64,000 nucleotides of DNA from Rhodococcus erythropolis NBRC 15567 (GCF_001552595.1 NZ_BCRM01000019.1:62001-126000), one strand, 5' to 3'; positions 52,962-62,976 are shown, numbered from the stretch's first letter. A program made the numbers and translations. Notes: a model not told the origin generated them from the sequence alone.

Positions 52962-53837
52962 ATGGATGCACAGACTGCAGGCAAGACCGCGCGGACGCTC
53001 GAACTTCTCCACTCGTTGGCGTACTTCGTCCCGGAGACGGAGAAGGAGCTTGTCGGCGTCGGGTTGGAGCCCGGCCGAATGGTGTACTTCGCGGGGCGAT
53101 CAGCACCGCTCGGCGCTCCACCCGCGACTGTCGTCACGGCCACCTTCTTCAACTTCAATCCCGAACTGATCGCCAGCGTCATCCCACGTGCCTGGGAATT
53201 GGCAAGGCCCACAGAGGTTGTCGCCGCGCGGTATCGGGCAATCGACGCGGCGTACGTCCGCCTGTTCGGTGCGGACGTGACAGGATCGGCGGACATGGCC
53301 GAGGCCGCCGAACTCGTGTCGATCGCGGCTCAGAACATCCCCGGAGTGGACGGCCGCCCCCTGTATGCGGGTTGGGCGTCGCTCGACTGGCCGACCGAAC
53401 CGCACCTGCGTTTCTGGCACGCGCTGACACTGCTGCGTGAGTATCGCGGCGACGGCCACATTGCGGCTCTTCAGACCGCGGGATTGAACGGCCTGGACGC
53501 GTTGATCACGCACACCGCGACGGGAATCGGATTTCAGCGCAAGTTCGCGCAGACTCGCCGCGGATGGTCGCAGGAACAGTGGGACGAGGCCGTCGAGAGT
53601 TTGAAGGACCGCGAACTGCTGGATCGTTCGTCCGGTGCACTGACCGAGGACGGGCAGGAACTGCGTGACGTCGTCGAAGACCTGACGGACGACCTCGCTT
53701 TGGCTCCGTGGGATGCGCTGGGTGAGGAGGGTGCCAAGCGGTTGCTGGAATTGGCGATGCCGTGGCGTACCGCCCTGGTCGAGCAGGAAGTTTTTCCGGC
53801 GGCGCTGTTCGGGCCCCGCTTCGGCAAACTTCGCTGA
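52962..53837 (+). CDS. SCO6745-family protein
   Basis: The 291-residue cytosolic protein matches the actinobacterial SCO6745 family (MDAQTAGKTARTLELLHSLAYF start; FFNFNPELI; WPTEPHLRFWHALTLLREYRGDGHIAALQ; AQTRRGWSQEQWDEA), built around a winged-helix fold. Function not known. TACGGT lies 7 bp before the ATG, so a leaderless transcript is likely. It sits between uvrB and the universal stress gene. Confidence 0.8.
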   Translation: MDAQTAGKTARTLELLHSLAYFVPETEKELVGVGLEPGRMVYFAGRSAPLGAPPATVVTATFFNFNPELIASVIPRAWELARPTEVVAARYRAIDAAYVRLFGADVTGSADMAEAAELVSIAAQNIPGVDGRPLYAGWASLDWPTEPHLRFWHALTLLREYRGDGHIAALQTAGLNGLDALITHTATGIGFQRKFAQTRRGWSQEQWDEAVESLKDRELLDRSSGALTEDGQELRDVVEDLTDDLALAPWDALGEEGAKRLLELAMPWRTALVEQEVFPAALFGPRFGKLR

Positions 53838-54025
53838 GTGGTCACCGCCGGACAAATGTGTCTGTGACGAAGAATCACATTCACTGTGGGCTTGTGGCGT
53901 GTACTGCAAATAACACTATCCGCGGCACAATCCCGCTAATGTCAGCGCAGCGGTTGTCGAGCGGGCGCAACAGCGTTGCGCTCGGTGCCGGCCGTACCGT
54001 CCGTCCCGTAACCATGGAGGAATGA

Positions 54026-54478
54026 ATGAGTGCCTACCGGACCGTTGTCGTAGGAACCGATGGCTCCGAGTCGTCACTGAAGGCAGTCGACAGAGCTGCC
54101 GCCATTGCCAGTGGCTCGGACGCTCAGCTCGTCATCGCATGTGCGTACTACCCGGCTGATCCCAAGGACGTGAGCGCTGCCGCTGATGCGTTGGGTAACG
54201 AGGCCTACCAGGTCACCGGTTCCGCTCCGACCTACGAGATCCTTCGCACCGCTCGTGAGCGCGCACATGCCCAGGGTGCAAAGGATGTTGTCGAGCGCGC
54301 TATCGTCGGCGCTCCCGTCGAATCGCTTCTCGCTTTGCTCGACGAGGTCAAGGGTGACTTGCTGGTCGTCGGAAATCGCGGATTGAACACACTGACCGGG
54401 CGTCTGCTCGGATCGGTGCCTTCCGATGCGGCGCGCAAGGCGACATCCGATGTCCTGATCGTGCACACCGTTCGCTGA
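54026..54478 (+). CDS. Universal stress protein
   Basis: The 150-residue single-UspA protein shows VVVGTDGSESSLKAVDRAA at the N-terminus and the ATP-binding loop VVGNRGLNTLTGRLLGSVPSDAARKA near the C-terminus, as in Rv1636, which binds nucleotides (cAMP/ATP). ATG 54026 has ggagga upstream; the out-of-frame ATG at 54022 is not used. The 188-bp gap before it has no gene. The stop is 1 bp from the end of the opposing lipoprotein gene. Confidence 0.92.
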   Translation: MSAYRTVVVGTDGSESSLKAVDRAAAIASGSDAQLVIACAYYPADPKDVSAAADALGNEAYQVTGSAPTYEILRTARERAHAQGAKDVVERAIVGAPVESLLALLDEVKGDLLVVGNRGLNTLTGRLLGSVPSDAARKATSDVLIVHTVR

Positions 54479-54479
54479 C

Positions 54480-54941
54480 CTATCGGCAGTAGTCGGCCTC
54501 GGCCGCATCGACGAACACTTCAGCCAGCTGATCGGCGCTGGGGGGCGTTGTCGATGCGGCCGAGTCGTTTCCGGTGGTGACCATCGGTTCGCTCGCGCCG
54601 TTCAGCGATACCGTCCGCAGATTCGCGATGATCATCTCTCGATCCGTGCCGGCCGCGAGTTGCTGGCAGACGCCGTCACCGAGCGCCTGCAACATGTCGT
54701 CGGAAAAGGCTGGCTTGACCCCGGTAGATGCAAGCGCCGCCCGCAGCCGTTCTGCATCGTCTGCCGGTTTTTCGGTCGGTGCGGCAGCAACAGCAGCGAT
54801 GTCGTCGCTGCCTGCAGCAGCCGTTGAACTCGAATCATCCTCTGAACAACCGGCTGTCACCGCCGCAAGCATCCCGACACCGATCACCACGCGAGCGATC
54901 TTGCGGAAGGGTGCGGCGGAACTTGCGGGCAGGCCAAGCAC
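54480..54941 (-). CDS. DUF732 domain lipoprotein
   Basis: The 153-residue exported protein has a signal peptide with a TAGC lipobox (Cys32), a Ser/Ala-rich linker and a DUF732-type helical domain (RLRAALASTGVKPAFSDDMLQALGDGVCQQL key region, with Cys pair GVCQQL and ADYCR). Common in Corynebacteriales; function unknown. GTG start with aaggaatg about 10 bp upstream. Convergent with the universal stress gene. Confidence 0.78.
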   Translation of the reverse strand: MLGLPASSAAPFRKIARVVIGVGMLAAVTAGCSEDDSSSTAAAGSDDIAAVAAAPTEKPADDAERLRAALASTGVKPAFSDDMLQALGDGVCQQLAAGTDREMIIANLRTVSLNGASEPMVTTGNDSAASTTPPSADQLAEVFVDAAEADYCR

Positions 54942-55024
54942 GAGGGGTCATTCCTTCAGTCGTCGACACAAATTGGGGTGACACCACGATTCGTGGTGTC
55001 ACGCACGAACCTACTCCGTGAGGC

Positions 55025-57307
55025 TCACGAATCGAAGGCCAACTCTGCTGCCGCGACGCCGTCGAGAACCGCGGGGAGCGACTCGACGTGAATGATGCCG
55101 AGCCTCTGGGTAGCGCGGGTCAATGCGACGTAGAGGTCGTTCATTCCGCGTGGTGACTCGTCGAGAATGTCGGCAGGTTCGACGATCAACACGGTGTCGA
55201 ACTCGAGTCCCTTGACGTCCTTGACCGACAGGACACTTACGGTCTCACTCGCAATGCCTGCCAGATCGGCAACGACCTCGGAACCGGCGATCACTGCGGT
55301 GATACCGGGATGCGACTCGGACTCGATGCAACGGCGCACGGTCGATTCCAATTCTTCGGCCGTGGTCTTGAGTGCCCACGGCGCGAATCCGCTGTCGCGT
55401 ACCGACCGGGGCACGGATTGCTCCGGGTCGATCTCTTCGAGCACACGGTGCGCGACATCCATGATCTCCGAGGGAGTTCGGTAGTTGACGGTCAGTTCGG
55501 TGAGCTTCCAGCGCTTGGCGACGTAAGGCTCGAGAATCTTCTGCCAGGACGAGGTTCCCGCGGGATCACCGGTCTGAGCTGTATCGCCGACCAACGTCAT
55601 CCAGCGATTCGGTATGCGCCGCATCAGCATTCGCCACGCCATTTCGGAGAGCTCTTGGGCTTCGTCGACGATCACGTGACCGTAGGTCCAGGTTCGGTCG
55701 CCGGCAGCGCGTTCTGCCGTGGTCTGGCGCTGGCCCTGATCGTGGCGCTGGGCGAGTTGGCTGGCGTCGATCAAGTCGTACGCCATCAAGATCTCGGGGT
55801 CCATCTCGTCTTCGAGATCCTGTGGTGCAGAGCCGGTGAGGATGTCGAGGGCGCCCTGGGCGTCGGCGATCTGCGCGCGCCATTCACGTTGTGCGCGTTC
55901 GCGTTCGGCGGCATCGTCGACTCCGAGGATCTCGGCCAGTTCATCGAGGAGGGGAGCGTCTGCCGCACTGAAACCCGGTCCGACGCTCTGCAGAAGCTCG
56001 TCGCGTTGGGCGTCGTCGAGTTGCGGCGCTGCCTTGGCCAACCTCGCCGGAGAGGTCCACAGTTCCGCGAGGATTTGCTGCGGCGACAATTCAGGCCACA
56101 GCTTTCCGATGGCGGACATGATGTCCGCGTCCTCACGCATCTCGTCGCGAATGTCGGCGATGTCGTCCCGACTGAGGAGTGAGCCGCCGTCCACGAGGTT
56201 GCCGCCGATGAGTTCGGCCATCTGCAGTGCCAACGCCTCGATGACTGCTGCCACGAAGATCGGGCGCGCCAGGTTGTGCGGGCGACGCGACGACCGAGCA
56301 CGTCCGCGAGCCTTCGTGACAGTCTTGCGATCCAGCTTCAAGTCGTACGTGTCGAATCGAAGGGTGATCGGCTTCGACGGGACTTCCTGCCGATCCCGGA
56401 CGGCGTTCTTGAGTACGTCGAGGATCGCGAGGGAACCCTTGATCTCACCCGCGGCGAGGGAATCCGTACGAGTCGCACGCACTCCGGGGTACAGGTCCCC
56501 GATCGTCGAGAGCAGAACTCCGGTCTCACCGAGTGAAGGAAGGACCTGGCTGATGTAGTCGAGGAACGTCGCGTTCGGCCCGATGATGAGAACACCGGCC
56601 TTGGCCAGTTGCTGGCGGTAGGTGTAGAGCAGGAACGCGGCACGGTGAAGTGCTACCGCGGTTTTGCCGGTACCCGGACCGCCCTGGACCACCAGAACGC
56701 TTTTGTGCTCGGAGCGGATGATGGCATCCTGCTCACTCTGAATGGTCTCGACGATGTCGTTCATCTGACCCGTACGCGCTGCGTTCAGAGCGTCCAGGAG
56801 TGCGCTCTCACCGGCGACGCCGCCGGCTTCGGTCACCACGCCGGCGGCTCGGGCAGCGTCGAGGTCCAGGTATTCGTCGTTGATTCCGGTGACTGTTCGG
56901 CTCCGACTGCGGATATGGCGTCGTCGCTTGACGCCCTCAGGTGCCGCGGGCGTCGCCAGATAGAACGGGCGTGCCATCGGAGCTCGCCAGTCGAGCAGTA
57001 GCGTTTCGTAGTCGTTGTCGGTGTCCAGAATTCCGAGTCGGCCGACGTAGCGTCGCTCGTCGTCGAAGTCGATGCGTCCGAAACACATTCCGTTCTCGGC
57101 TGCGTCGTACTTGGCGAGATCCTCGGTGTACATGGCATTGAAGGATTCGCGTTCACTGCGTGCTTGCGGGGTTCCGCCGGTCTCGAGGAGGACCGTGCTC
57201 AAGCGAGTTTGGGCATACTTTCGAAGATCGTCGAGACGGGAGTACAACATCGTCACGTACTGCTGCTCGAGCTCTTGCTCGTTCAGTGACGGGTCCGCGT
57301 CGGGCAA
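55025..57307 (-). CDS. HelD-type (UvrD-like) RNA polymerase-associated helicase
   Basis: The 760-residue ATPase has an N-terminal coiled-coil (EQELEQQYVTMLYSRLDDLRK), Walker A (QGGPGTGKTAVALHRAA), Walker B/DEAQ (HVIVDEAQELSEMAW), motif III QTGDPAG, and motifs V-VI (VLSVKDVKGLEFDTVLIV; YVALTRATQRL). This is the HelD/HelR family that strips stalled RNA polymerase and can counter rifampicin. The TTG at 57307 is chosen because aggagat lies 5 bp upstream; an in-frame extension to 57355 lacks a site. Fairly remote from other genes, so function in rifampicin resistance is only inference. Confidence 0.85.
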   Translation of the reverse strand: MPDADPSLNEQELEQQYVTMLYSRLDDLRKYAQTRLSTVLLETGGTPQARSERESFNAMYTEDLAKYDAAENGMCFGRIDFDDERRYVGRLGILDTDNDYETLLLDWRAPMARPFYLATPAAPEGVKRRRHIRSRSRTVTGINDEYLDLDAARAAGVVTEAGGVAGESALLDALNAARTGQMNDIVETIQSEQDAIIRSEHKSVLVVQGGPGTGKTAVALHRAAFLLYTYRQQLAKAGVLIIGPNATFLDYISQVLPSLGETGVLLSTIGDLYPGVRATRTDSLAAGEIKGSLAILDVLKNAVRDRQEVPSKPITLRFDTYDLKLDRKTVTKARGRARSSRRPHNLARPIFVAAVIEALALQMAELIGGNLVDGGSLLSRDDIADIRDEMREDADIMSAIGKLWPELSPQQILAELWTSPARLAKAAPQLDDAQRDELLQSVGPGFSAADAPLLDELAEILGVDDAAERERAQREWRAQIADAQGALDILTGSAPQDLEDEMDPEILMAYDLIDASQLAQRHDQGQRQTTAERAAGDRTWTYGHVIVDEAQELSEMAWRMLMRRIPNRWMTLVGDTAQTGDPAGTSSWQKILEPYVAKRWKLTELTVNYRTPSEIMDVAHRVLEEIDPEQSVPRSVRDSGFAPWALKTTAEELESTVRRCIESESHPGITAVIAGSEVVADLAGIASETVSVLSVKDVKGLEFDTVLIVEPADILDESPRGMNDLYVALTRATQRLGIIHVESLPAVLDGVAAAELAFDS

Positions 57308-57395
57308 AGGATCTCCTAGGCTTGATGAGAAATTCACGCGCTGCAAAAGCGCCAAGACAGTCTAGTTCCCCCAGATGAACTGCCGCATAGATACA

Positions 57396-57423
57396 GGTCA
57401 GGCCACCCGAAGGTGGCCTGACC
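57396..57423. terminator. Stem-loop between the HelD-type and DoxX genes
   Basis: GGTCAGGCCACC pairs perfectly with GGTGGCCTGACC around CGAA. The T-run (gtttttc) follows on the + strand, opposite to the flanking minus-strand genes, so its direction is unclear; it may still separate the two minus transcripts. Confidence 0.6.
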
Positions 57424-57439
57424 GTGTTTTTCGGTGCAC

Positions 57440-58372
57440 TCAGTGCGTCAATTCGTCCTTCTTGGCGCGAGCCTTTTCGAGCGCCTTCTCGGCGCGCTTT
57501 CGGGCACGCTTACCCAGCACCTCGGTCTGCTCCGACGCCGTTTCTGCCCACTCGTTGCTCTTTTCGAGCGCGAGTTCGGCGAACTCGGAGCTGCGCTTGC
57601 TCGCCAGCTCTGCCAGTTCGGCGCTGCGCTCACGTGCGGTCTCGGCCAGTTCGGAGCCGCGCTTCTGCGCGACTTCGAGGATGTCCGGGCCGCGTTCTTT
57701 GGCGACCTCTCCGAATTCAGCGGCACGCTTGCTCGCGATCTCCGCGAACTCGGAGCTGCGCTCCTTGGCAAGTTCGAGCCAATCCGTGCCGTGCGCCTTC
57801 GCGGTTTCGGCAAGTTCGGAACCGCGTTCGGACGCCACCGACAGAGCGTGTTCGACGCGATCGCTCGTGTGATCGGTCTGCGATGCGACCAACGGAAGTG
57901 CCGCGGCGATAGACGCCTGAGCCTTCTTCGCGGCGCGGCGGCCACGCCAGCCGAGCGACGGCTTGCCCTCTGTGTCGACGGACGCGATCATCAGTCCGCC
58001 GAGCAGGCTGACGTTCTTGATGAAGTTGGTCCGCTGCATCGCTCGCAATGACGGATCGGTTTCGTTCCAGAAGTCGTGACCGGCAAGCGTGGTCGGTACC
58101 AGGCTCCCCGCGAGGACCAACGACGCGAGACGCGGCGCCTTGCCGGTGGCCAGCAGGGCACCGCCGCCGATCTGGACGGCGGCGTTGATCTTGACGAGTG
58201 TTTCCGGATCAGCAGGCACCTTCTGCGTCACTGCTCCTGGCAGCGTCTCGACGGATTTGTCGATCAGCGGTGACGCTTTGGCTGCTCGCTGAGCGGGGTT
58301 GCGCAAAGCATCGATTCCCCCGGCGATGAAGATCGTGGAAAGCAGTGGACGAGCAATTCGACGTACCAGCAT
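57440..58372 (-). CDS. DoxX family membrane protein with a C-terminal 11-residue repeat tail
   Basis: The 310-residue protein has an N-terminal DoxX domain (about residues 1-150, four membrane helices including FIAGGIDALRNP, NAAVQIGGGALLATG, ASLVLAGSLVPTTLAGHDFW, NVSLLGGLMIASVDTEGKPSLGWRG) and a C-terminal region made of ten 11-residue units (180-289), rich in Glu, Lys, Arg, Ala and aromatic anchors. Such hendecads form long amphipathic helices or right-handed coiled coils. The tail ends in a Lys/Ala/Glu-rich basic segment. DoxX domains are linked to redox/quinone functions; no role can be set for this protein. Confidence 0.85.
   Translation of the reverse strand: MLVRRIARPLLSTIFIAGGIDALRNPAQRAAKASPLIDKSVETLPGAVTQKVPADPETLVKINAAVQIGGGALLATGKAPRLASLVLAGSLVPTTLAGHDFWNETDPSLRAMQRTNFIKNVSLLGGLMIASVDTEGKPSLGWRGRRAAKKAQASIAAALPLVASQTDHTSDRVEHALSVASERGSELAETAKAHGTDWLELAKERSSEFAEIASKRAAEFGEVAKERGPDILEVAQKRGSELAETARERSAELAELASKRSSEFAELALEKSNEWAETASEQTEVLGKRARKRAEKALEKARAKKDELTH
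57506..57835 (-). repeat. Ten 33-bp repeats encoding 11-residue hendecads
   Basis: Units of the form A(K/S)(E/K)RxSE(L/F)AE(L/T/I/V) run through residues 180-289: ASERGSELAET, AKAHGTDWLEL, AKERSSEFAEI, ASKRAAEFGEV, AKERGPDILEV, AQKRGSELAET, ARERSAELAEL, ASKRSSEFAEL, ALEKSNEWAET, ASEQTEVLGKR. The protein repeat is much more regular than the DNA. Confidence 0.9.
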
Positions 58373-58589
58373 GTTTCAAGCCTCCCGATGTAGGTTCGTT
58401 TTCCACCCTAGCGATCTCACAAGGAATTGGTCCGGTTCGGCGATCCCGCGACGCCTGACCCGGTTGACGGATTCCTGGTCGCCGAAGCGCGCTGTACTGC
58501 GTCGATGACTTCTCCACCGATCCGGACACACCGTTCTGAAGTATCCGTTACCGCGTATCCGCATACGGCGTGTTCGAAGGTGTCACACA

Positions 58590-59054
58590 ATGCGCACCGT
58601 TCGAGCACGATGGTGTTGTGACCACGAAGGTATCGCTGAGCCGACGCCGTCCGTGGTCTTCGATTTGGGTGCGGTGCCAGCTGCGACTCCAGGGGCGTGG
58701 GCCGCTCGAGTTGATGCGATCAACGCCGAAGCGTTGCGCTGTTTTGTCATCGATTGGAACGACGATCCCAACTTTGTCGTCCTGGACTGGCAGCATCCGG
58801 GCTACACCTTCGACGCGGAGGCGCATGCTGCCGCGAAAGAGTTGGCGGAGTGGCGTGTCCCGATCTATCCGAACGGCGACTACTACATATTCAGTCGTGA
58901 CGACTTCACGGAAGGGACCTTCGGCCATCCGTGGGAACGCACGCTGTGTGTGTTCGGGGAACGGATGGTCGAAGGACTCGGCCGGACTCTGTCGACCTGG
59001 CTTCCGCGACTTCGCGTCGACGGTGAACAGGTCGATAGTCAGGAAGTCGGTTAG
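58590..59054 (+). CDS. DUF2716-like protein
   Basis: The 154-residue protein has the segments PTPSVVFDLGAVP, LDWQHPGYTFDAEAH, YPNGDYYIFSRDDFTEGTFGHPWERTLCVFGERMVEGLGRTL that recall DUF2716 proteins of actinomycetes. Function unknown. ATG 58590 is used; the upstream 217 bp hold no gene. It converges on the MBL hydrolase gene with a 28-bp gap. Confidence 0.6.
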   Translation: MRTVRARWCCDHEGIAEPTPSVVFDLGAVPAATPGAWAARVDAINAEALRCFVIDWNDDPNFVVLDWQHPGYTFDAEAHAAAKELAEWRVPIYPNGDYYIFSRDDFTEGTFGHPWERTLCVFGERMVEGLGRTLSTWLPRLRVDGEQVDSQEVG

Positions 59055-59082
59055 CGGGGTCCAGTACGGAACAGGTGAAACG

Positions 59083-59769
59083 TCACCAACCGCGCTCGCG
59101 CCATTCCGCCAGGTGCGGGCGCTCGGTACCCAGCGTCGTGTCCTTGCCGTGCCCGGGGTAGACGACAGTCGCGTCGTCGTACCTTCCGAACAGCTTGTTT
59201 TCCACGTCGTCGAGCAGGGAAGTGAACTTCTCGGGGTCGGCGGTCTTGCCTACGCCTCCGGGGAAGAGTGAGTCGCCGGTGAAGAGGTGAACCTGCCCGT
59301 TCGGTTCGGTGAGAGCCAACGCAATGGAACCGGGCGTGTGGCCGGACAGGTGAATGACGTCGAGGCTCAGATTGCCAACTGTCACCTTGTCGCCGTCTTC
59401 GAGGAGTACGTCCGGGGTGACGGGAAGTACATCCGCGTCGAGAGGGTGAGCGGCGGTCGGCACCTTGGTGGCAGCGTGGACGTCCTGCAGAGCCAACCAG
59501 TGATCACCGTGTTGGTGGGTGGTGACGATGGAATCGAAAACAGGCGCTTCCTGTTCGATGAGCGCAACGATTTTCTCGGCCTCGTTGGCCGCATCGATCA
59601 GGAGAGATTTCCCGGTTGCGGAACAGACGACGAGGTAAGTGTTGTTGTCCATGGGGCCGACCGACATCTTCGTGATGACGGCACCGTCGACTGTGCGCCG
59701 CTGAGGGGCAGAATCGGGGGAGACCTGACCGGTGTAGGAGTCGTCGATCACGATGGGCTGATTCGTCAT
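59083..59769 (-). CDS. MBL-fold metallohydrolase (glyoxalase II-like)
   Basis: The 228-residue enzyme has the metallo-beta-lactamase motif TTHQHGDHW (His85, His87, Asp89, His90), downstream LSGHTPGS and FTGDSLFPGGVGK, and a C-terminal VYPGHGKDTTLGTERP metal residue, as in hydroxyacylglutathione hydrolase-like proteins. It matches the position of Rv1637c, opposite to and upstream of uvrA. Substrate could be a thioester; not proven. Confidence 0.88.
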   Translation of the reverse strand: MTNQPIVIDDSYTGQVSPDSAPQRRTVDGAVITKMSVGPMDNNTYLVVCSATGKSLLIDAANEAEKIVALIEQEAPVFDSIVTTHQHGDHWLALQDVHAATKVPTAAHPLDADVLPVTPDVLLEDGDKVTVGNLSLDVIHLSGHTPGSIALALTEPNGQVHLFTGDSLFPGGVGKTADPEKFTSLLDDVENKLFGRYDDATVVYPGHGKDTTLGTERPHLAEWRERGW

Positions 59770-59899
59770 GAAACGCAGGCTACCTTCGAATAGGGGCAGG
59801 TAGAGCGATGGGCTCGCCTGGTGAGAAAAACGTGTCGGTGGCTCGGCCTACGATGACGATCGCTCGAGGACTCGCGTTTGCGAGGCCACTCGAGACTTC

Positions 59900-59919
59900 T
59901 CCGGGGGGACGGCCCCGGA
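59900..59919 (+). promoter_or_regulatory. Hairpin in the uvrA leader
   Basis: TCCGGGG pairs with CCCCGGA around GGACGG, 25 bp before the uvrA GTG. It could influence uvrA mRNA stability or translation. No LexA-type palindrome was seen in the leader. Confidence 0.4.
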
Positions 59920-59943
59920 CGATTGACAATGAAGGGAATTGGT

Positions 59944-62904
59944 GTGGCGGATCGCCTGATCGTGCGGGGTGCGCGTGAGCACAATCTGCGAGGAGTCGAT
60001 CTCGACCTCCCGCGAGACAGCCTGATCGTCTTCACCGGGTTGTCCGGCTCCGGCAAGTCCAGCCTCGCGTTCGACACGATCTTTGCCGAAGGTCAGCGCC
60101 GCTACGTCGAGTCACTCTCGGCATACGCGCGTCAGTTCCTCGGTCAGATGGACAAGCCCGATGTCGATTTCATCGAGGGATTGTCGCCGGCGGTGTCCAT
60201 CGACCAGAAGTCGACCAACCGCAACCCCCGTTCGACGGTGGGCACCATCACCGAGGTGTACGACTACCTCCGACTCCTCTACGCCCGCGCAGGTTCGGCG
60301 CACTGCCCGGTGTGTGGTGAGAAGATCGCACGTCAGACGCCTCAGCAGATCGTCGACCAGGTGCTCGAGATGGAGGAGGGCATCAAGTTCCAGGTCCTCG
60401 CACCAGTGGTCCGTACTCGTAAGGGCGAGTTCGTCGATCTCTTCGATCAGCTCAACACCCAGGGCTACTCGCGCGTGCGCGTCGACGGAGTCGTCCATTC
60501 GCTGGCCGATCCGCCGAAGCTCAAGAAGCAGGAAAAGCACGACATCGAAGTAGTGGTCGACCGATTGCAGGTCAAGGCGAGCTCGAAGCAGCGCCTGACC
60601 GACTCGGTCGAGACCGCACTTCGATTGGCCGAAGGCATCGTGGTCCTCGACTTCGTCGACCGTGAAGAAAATGCACCTGATCGTGAGCGTCGTTTTTCCG
60701 AGAAGCTGGCCTGCCCGAATGGCCACGCACTCGCGATCGACGATCTCGAACCGCGCTCGTTCTCCTTCAACTCGCCCTACGGCGCCTGCCCGGACTGCAC
60801 CGGCCTCGGTATCCGCAAGGAGGTCGACCCGGATCTGGTGGTTCCCGATCCTGACCTGAGTCTCGAAGACGGTGCAATCGCGCCGTGGTCGATGGGCCAG
60901 AGTTCCGAGTACTTCGGACGCCTGCTGTCCGGCCTCGGCGACATTCTCGGATTCGACATGAAGACGCCGTGGAACAAGTTGCCGGCGAAGGCCCGCAAAG
61001 CAATCCTCGAAGGCAGCGAAGAGCAGGTGCACGTCCGGTACAAGAATCGATACGGCCGTACCCGTTCTTACTACGCGGAGTTCGAAGGTGTGATGCCGTT
61101 CTTGCACCGCCGGCTCGAACAGACCGAATCCGATCAGATGAAGGAACGCTACGACGGGTACATGCGCGACACCCCGTGCCCGGCGTGTGGTGGTGCTCGC
61201 CTGCGCCCCGAAATCCTGTCGGTAACTATCGCGGCGGGAGACTTCGGCAGTAAGTCCATCGCCGAGGTCTGTGAACTGTCGATCTCCGATTGCGCGGATT
61301 TCCTGAACAGCCTCACTCTCGGCTCGCGTGAAGAGGCAATCGCGGGTCAGGTCCTCAAGGAAGTTCAGGCGCGCCTCGGCTTCCTGCTCGACGTCGGCCT
61401 GGAATACCTTTCCCTCTCGCGAGCCGCGGGCACGTTGTCCGGTGGCGAAGCCCAGCGAATTCGCTTGGCAACACAGATCGGATCCGGACTGGTCGGCGTG
61501 CTTTACGTACTCGACGAGCCGTCCATCGGCCTGCACCAGCGTGACAACCGGCGACTGATCGAAACCCTGACGCGCCTGCGCGACCTCGGCAACACGCTGA
61601 TCGTCGTCGAACACGACGAAGACACGATCCGTACATCCGACTGGGTGGTCGACATCGGACCGTACGCCGGCGAGCACGGCGGCAAGGTCGTCCACAGCGG
61701 ACCGTACGAAGAACTGCTGACGTGTGAAGAGTCTTTGACCGGGGCCTACCTGTCGGGGCGCAGCTTCATCGAGGTTCCGGCCATTCGTCGGCCGGTGGAT
61801 CGCAAACGCCAGGTCACGGTCGTCGGAGCTCGCGAGCACAATCTCGACGGCATCGACGTAAGTTTCCCGCTGGGTGTTCTCACCGCTGTCACCGGTGTCT
61901 CCGGTTCGGGCAAGTCGACGTTGGTCAATGACATTCTCGCGACCGTCATGGCGAACAAGCTCAACGGTGCACGCCAGGTGCCTGGCCGTCACACACGAAT
62001 CAACGGTCTCGATCAGCTGGACAAGCTCGTGCAGGTCGATCAGTCTCCGATCGGCCGGACTCCGCGATCGAATGCGGCGACGTACACCGGTGTGTTCGAC
62101 AAGATCCGAACCCTGTTCGCGGCCACTACGGAAGCGAAAGTCCGCGGTTACCAGCCCGGCCGATTCTCGTTCAATGTCAAGGGTGGACGCTGCGAGGCGT
62201 GCTCCGGCGACGGAACCTTGAAGATCGAGATGAACTTCCTGCCGGACGTGTACGTGCCCTGCGAGGTATGCCACGGCGCTCGGTACAACCGCGAAACGCT
62301 CGAGGTCCACTACAAGGGCAAGTCGATCGCCGAGGTACTCGACATGCCCATCGAGGAAGCCGCCGAGTTCTTCCAGCCGGTGACCTCTATTCACCGGTAC
62401 CTCAAGACGCTGGTCGACGTCGGACTGGGCTATGTCCGACTGGGTCAGCCGGCTCCGACCCTGTCCGGTGGTGAGGCGCAGCGCGTCAAGCTGGCCGCCG
62501 AGTTGCAGAAGCGGTCCACCGGTCGCACGGTGTACATCCTCGACGAGCCCACCACGGGTCTGCATTTCGAGGACATCCGCAAGCTCCTGATCGTGATCAA
62601 CGGTCTGGTCGACAAGGGCAACAGCGTGATCGTGATCGAGCACAACCTCGACGTGATCAAGACGTCGGACTGGGTCGTCGATATGGGGCCCGAAGGTGGA
62701 TCCGGCGGCGGAACCGTTGTGGCGCAAGGTACCCCGGAGGACGTTGCCGCGGTCCCCGAGAGCTACACGGGCAAGTTCCTCAGTGAGGTTCTCACCGCAC
62801 AGCACGCGCCCGTCAAGGCCAAGCCGATCACCAAGAAGCGTGCAACGAAGGCAGTTGCCGCAAAGAAGGCGGCGCCACGGAAGAAAGCTGCTTCCGTGAG
62901 CTAG
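59944..62904 (+). CDS. uvrA: Excinuclease ABC subunit A
   Basis: UvrA is the damage-sensing ATPase of nucleotide excision repair. The 986-residue protein has two ABC ATPase halves: Walker A1 GLSGSGKSS and A2 GVSGSGKST, signature [12 protein letters not shown] and [12 protein letters not shown], and zinc-finger cysteine pairs ([29 protein letters not shown]). The C-terminal tail is Lys/Ala-rich ([19 protein letters not shown]). GTG 59944 is preferred because aagggaa lies 6 bp upstream; ATG 59929 would add five residues without a ribosome site. Confidence 0.96.
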   Translation: MADRLIVRGAREHNLRGVDLDLPRDSLIVFTGLSGSGKSSLAFDTIFAEGQRRYVESLSAYARQFLGQMDKPDVDFIEGLSPAVSIDQKSTNRNPRSTVGTITEVYDYLRLLYARAGSAHCPVCGEKIARQTPQQIVDQVLEMEEGIKFQVLAPVVRTRKGEFVDLFDQLNTQGYSRVRVDGVVHSLADPPKLKKQEKHDIEVVVDRLQVKASSKQRLTDSVETALRLAEGIVVLDFVDREENAPDRERRFSEKLACPNGHALAIDDLEPRSFSFNSPYGACPDCTGLGIRKEVDPDLVVPDPDLSLEDGAIAPWSMGQSSEYFGRLLSGLGDILGFDMKTPWNKLPAKARKAILEGSEEQVHVRYKNRYGRTRSYYAEFEGVMPFLHRRLEQTESDQMKERYDGYMRDTPCPACGGARLRPEILSVTIAAGDFGSKSIAEVCELSISDCADFLNSLTLGSREEAIAGQVLKEVQARLGFLLDVGLEYLSLSRAAGTLSGGEAQRIRLATQIGSGLVGVLYVLDEPSIGLHQRDNRRLIETLTRLRDLGNTLIVVEHDEDTIRTSDWVVDIGPYAGEHGGKVVHSGPYEELLTCEESLTGAYLSGRSFIEVPAIRRPVDRKRQVTVVGAREHNLDGIDVSFPLGVLTAVTGVSGSGKSTLVNDILATVMANKLNGARQVPGRHTRINGLDQLDKLVQVDQSPIGRTPRSNAATYTGVFDKIRTLFAATTEAKVRGYQPGRFSFNVKGGRCEACSGDGTLKIEMNFLPDVYVPCEVCHGARYNRETLEVHYKGKSIAEVLDMPIEEAAEFFQPVTSIHRYLKTLVDVGLGYVRLGQPAPTLSGGEAQRVKLAAELQKRSTGRTVYILDEPTTGLHFEDIRKLLIVINGLVDKGNSVIVIEHNLDVIKTSDWVVDMGPEGGSGGGTVVAQGTPEDVAAVPESYTGKFLSEVLTAQHAPVKAKPITKKRATKAVAAKKAAPRKKAASVS

Positions 62905-62930
62905 TAGAAGGTGAGCAAGTAGAAGTCGGT

Positions 62931-62967
62931 CAGTGATGCCGGGTCGGAATCCGATCCGGCATCACTG
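62931..62967. terminator. Terminator between uvrA and the alpha/beta hydrolase gene
   Basis: CAGTGATGCCGG pairs perfectly with CCGGCATCACTG, and the inner GTCGG/CCGAT extends the stem around a small loop; followed by ctttg. It ends both convergent genes. Confidence 0.82.
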
Positions 62968-62976
62968 CTTTGTCGA

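Noticed and set aside
57506-57835. CRISPR-like array.
   Set aside because: The 33-bp repeats are in-frame protein repeats without spacers and are diverged at DNA level.
58570-59271. A 233-codon plus-strand frame overlapping the DUF2716-like gene and the MBL gene.
   Set aside because: Low-complexity Arg/Ser-rich translation in the wrong frame relative to the conserved motifs.
60112-62805. An open frame of about 897 codons antisense to uvrA.
   Set aside because: It mirrors the codon bias of uvrA, has no ribosome site or known motif, and uvrA is fully conserved on the other strand.
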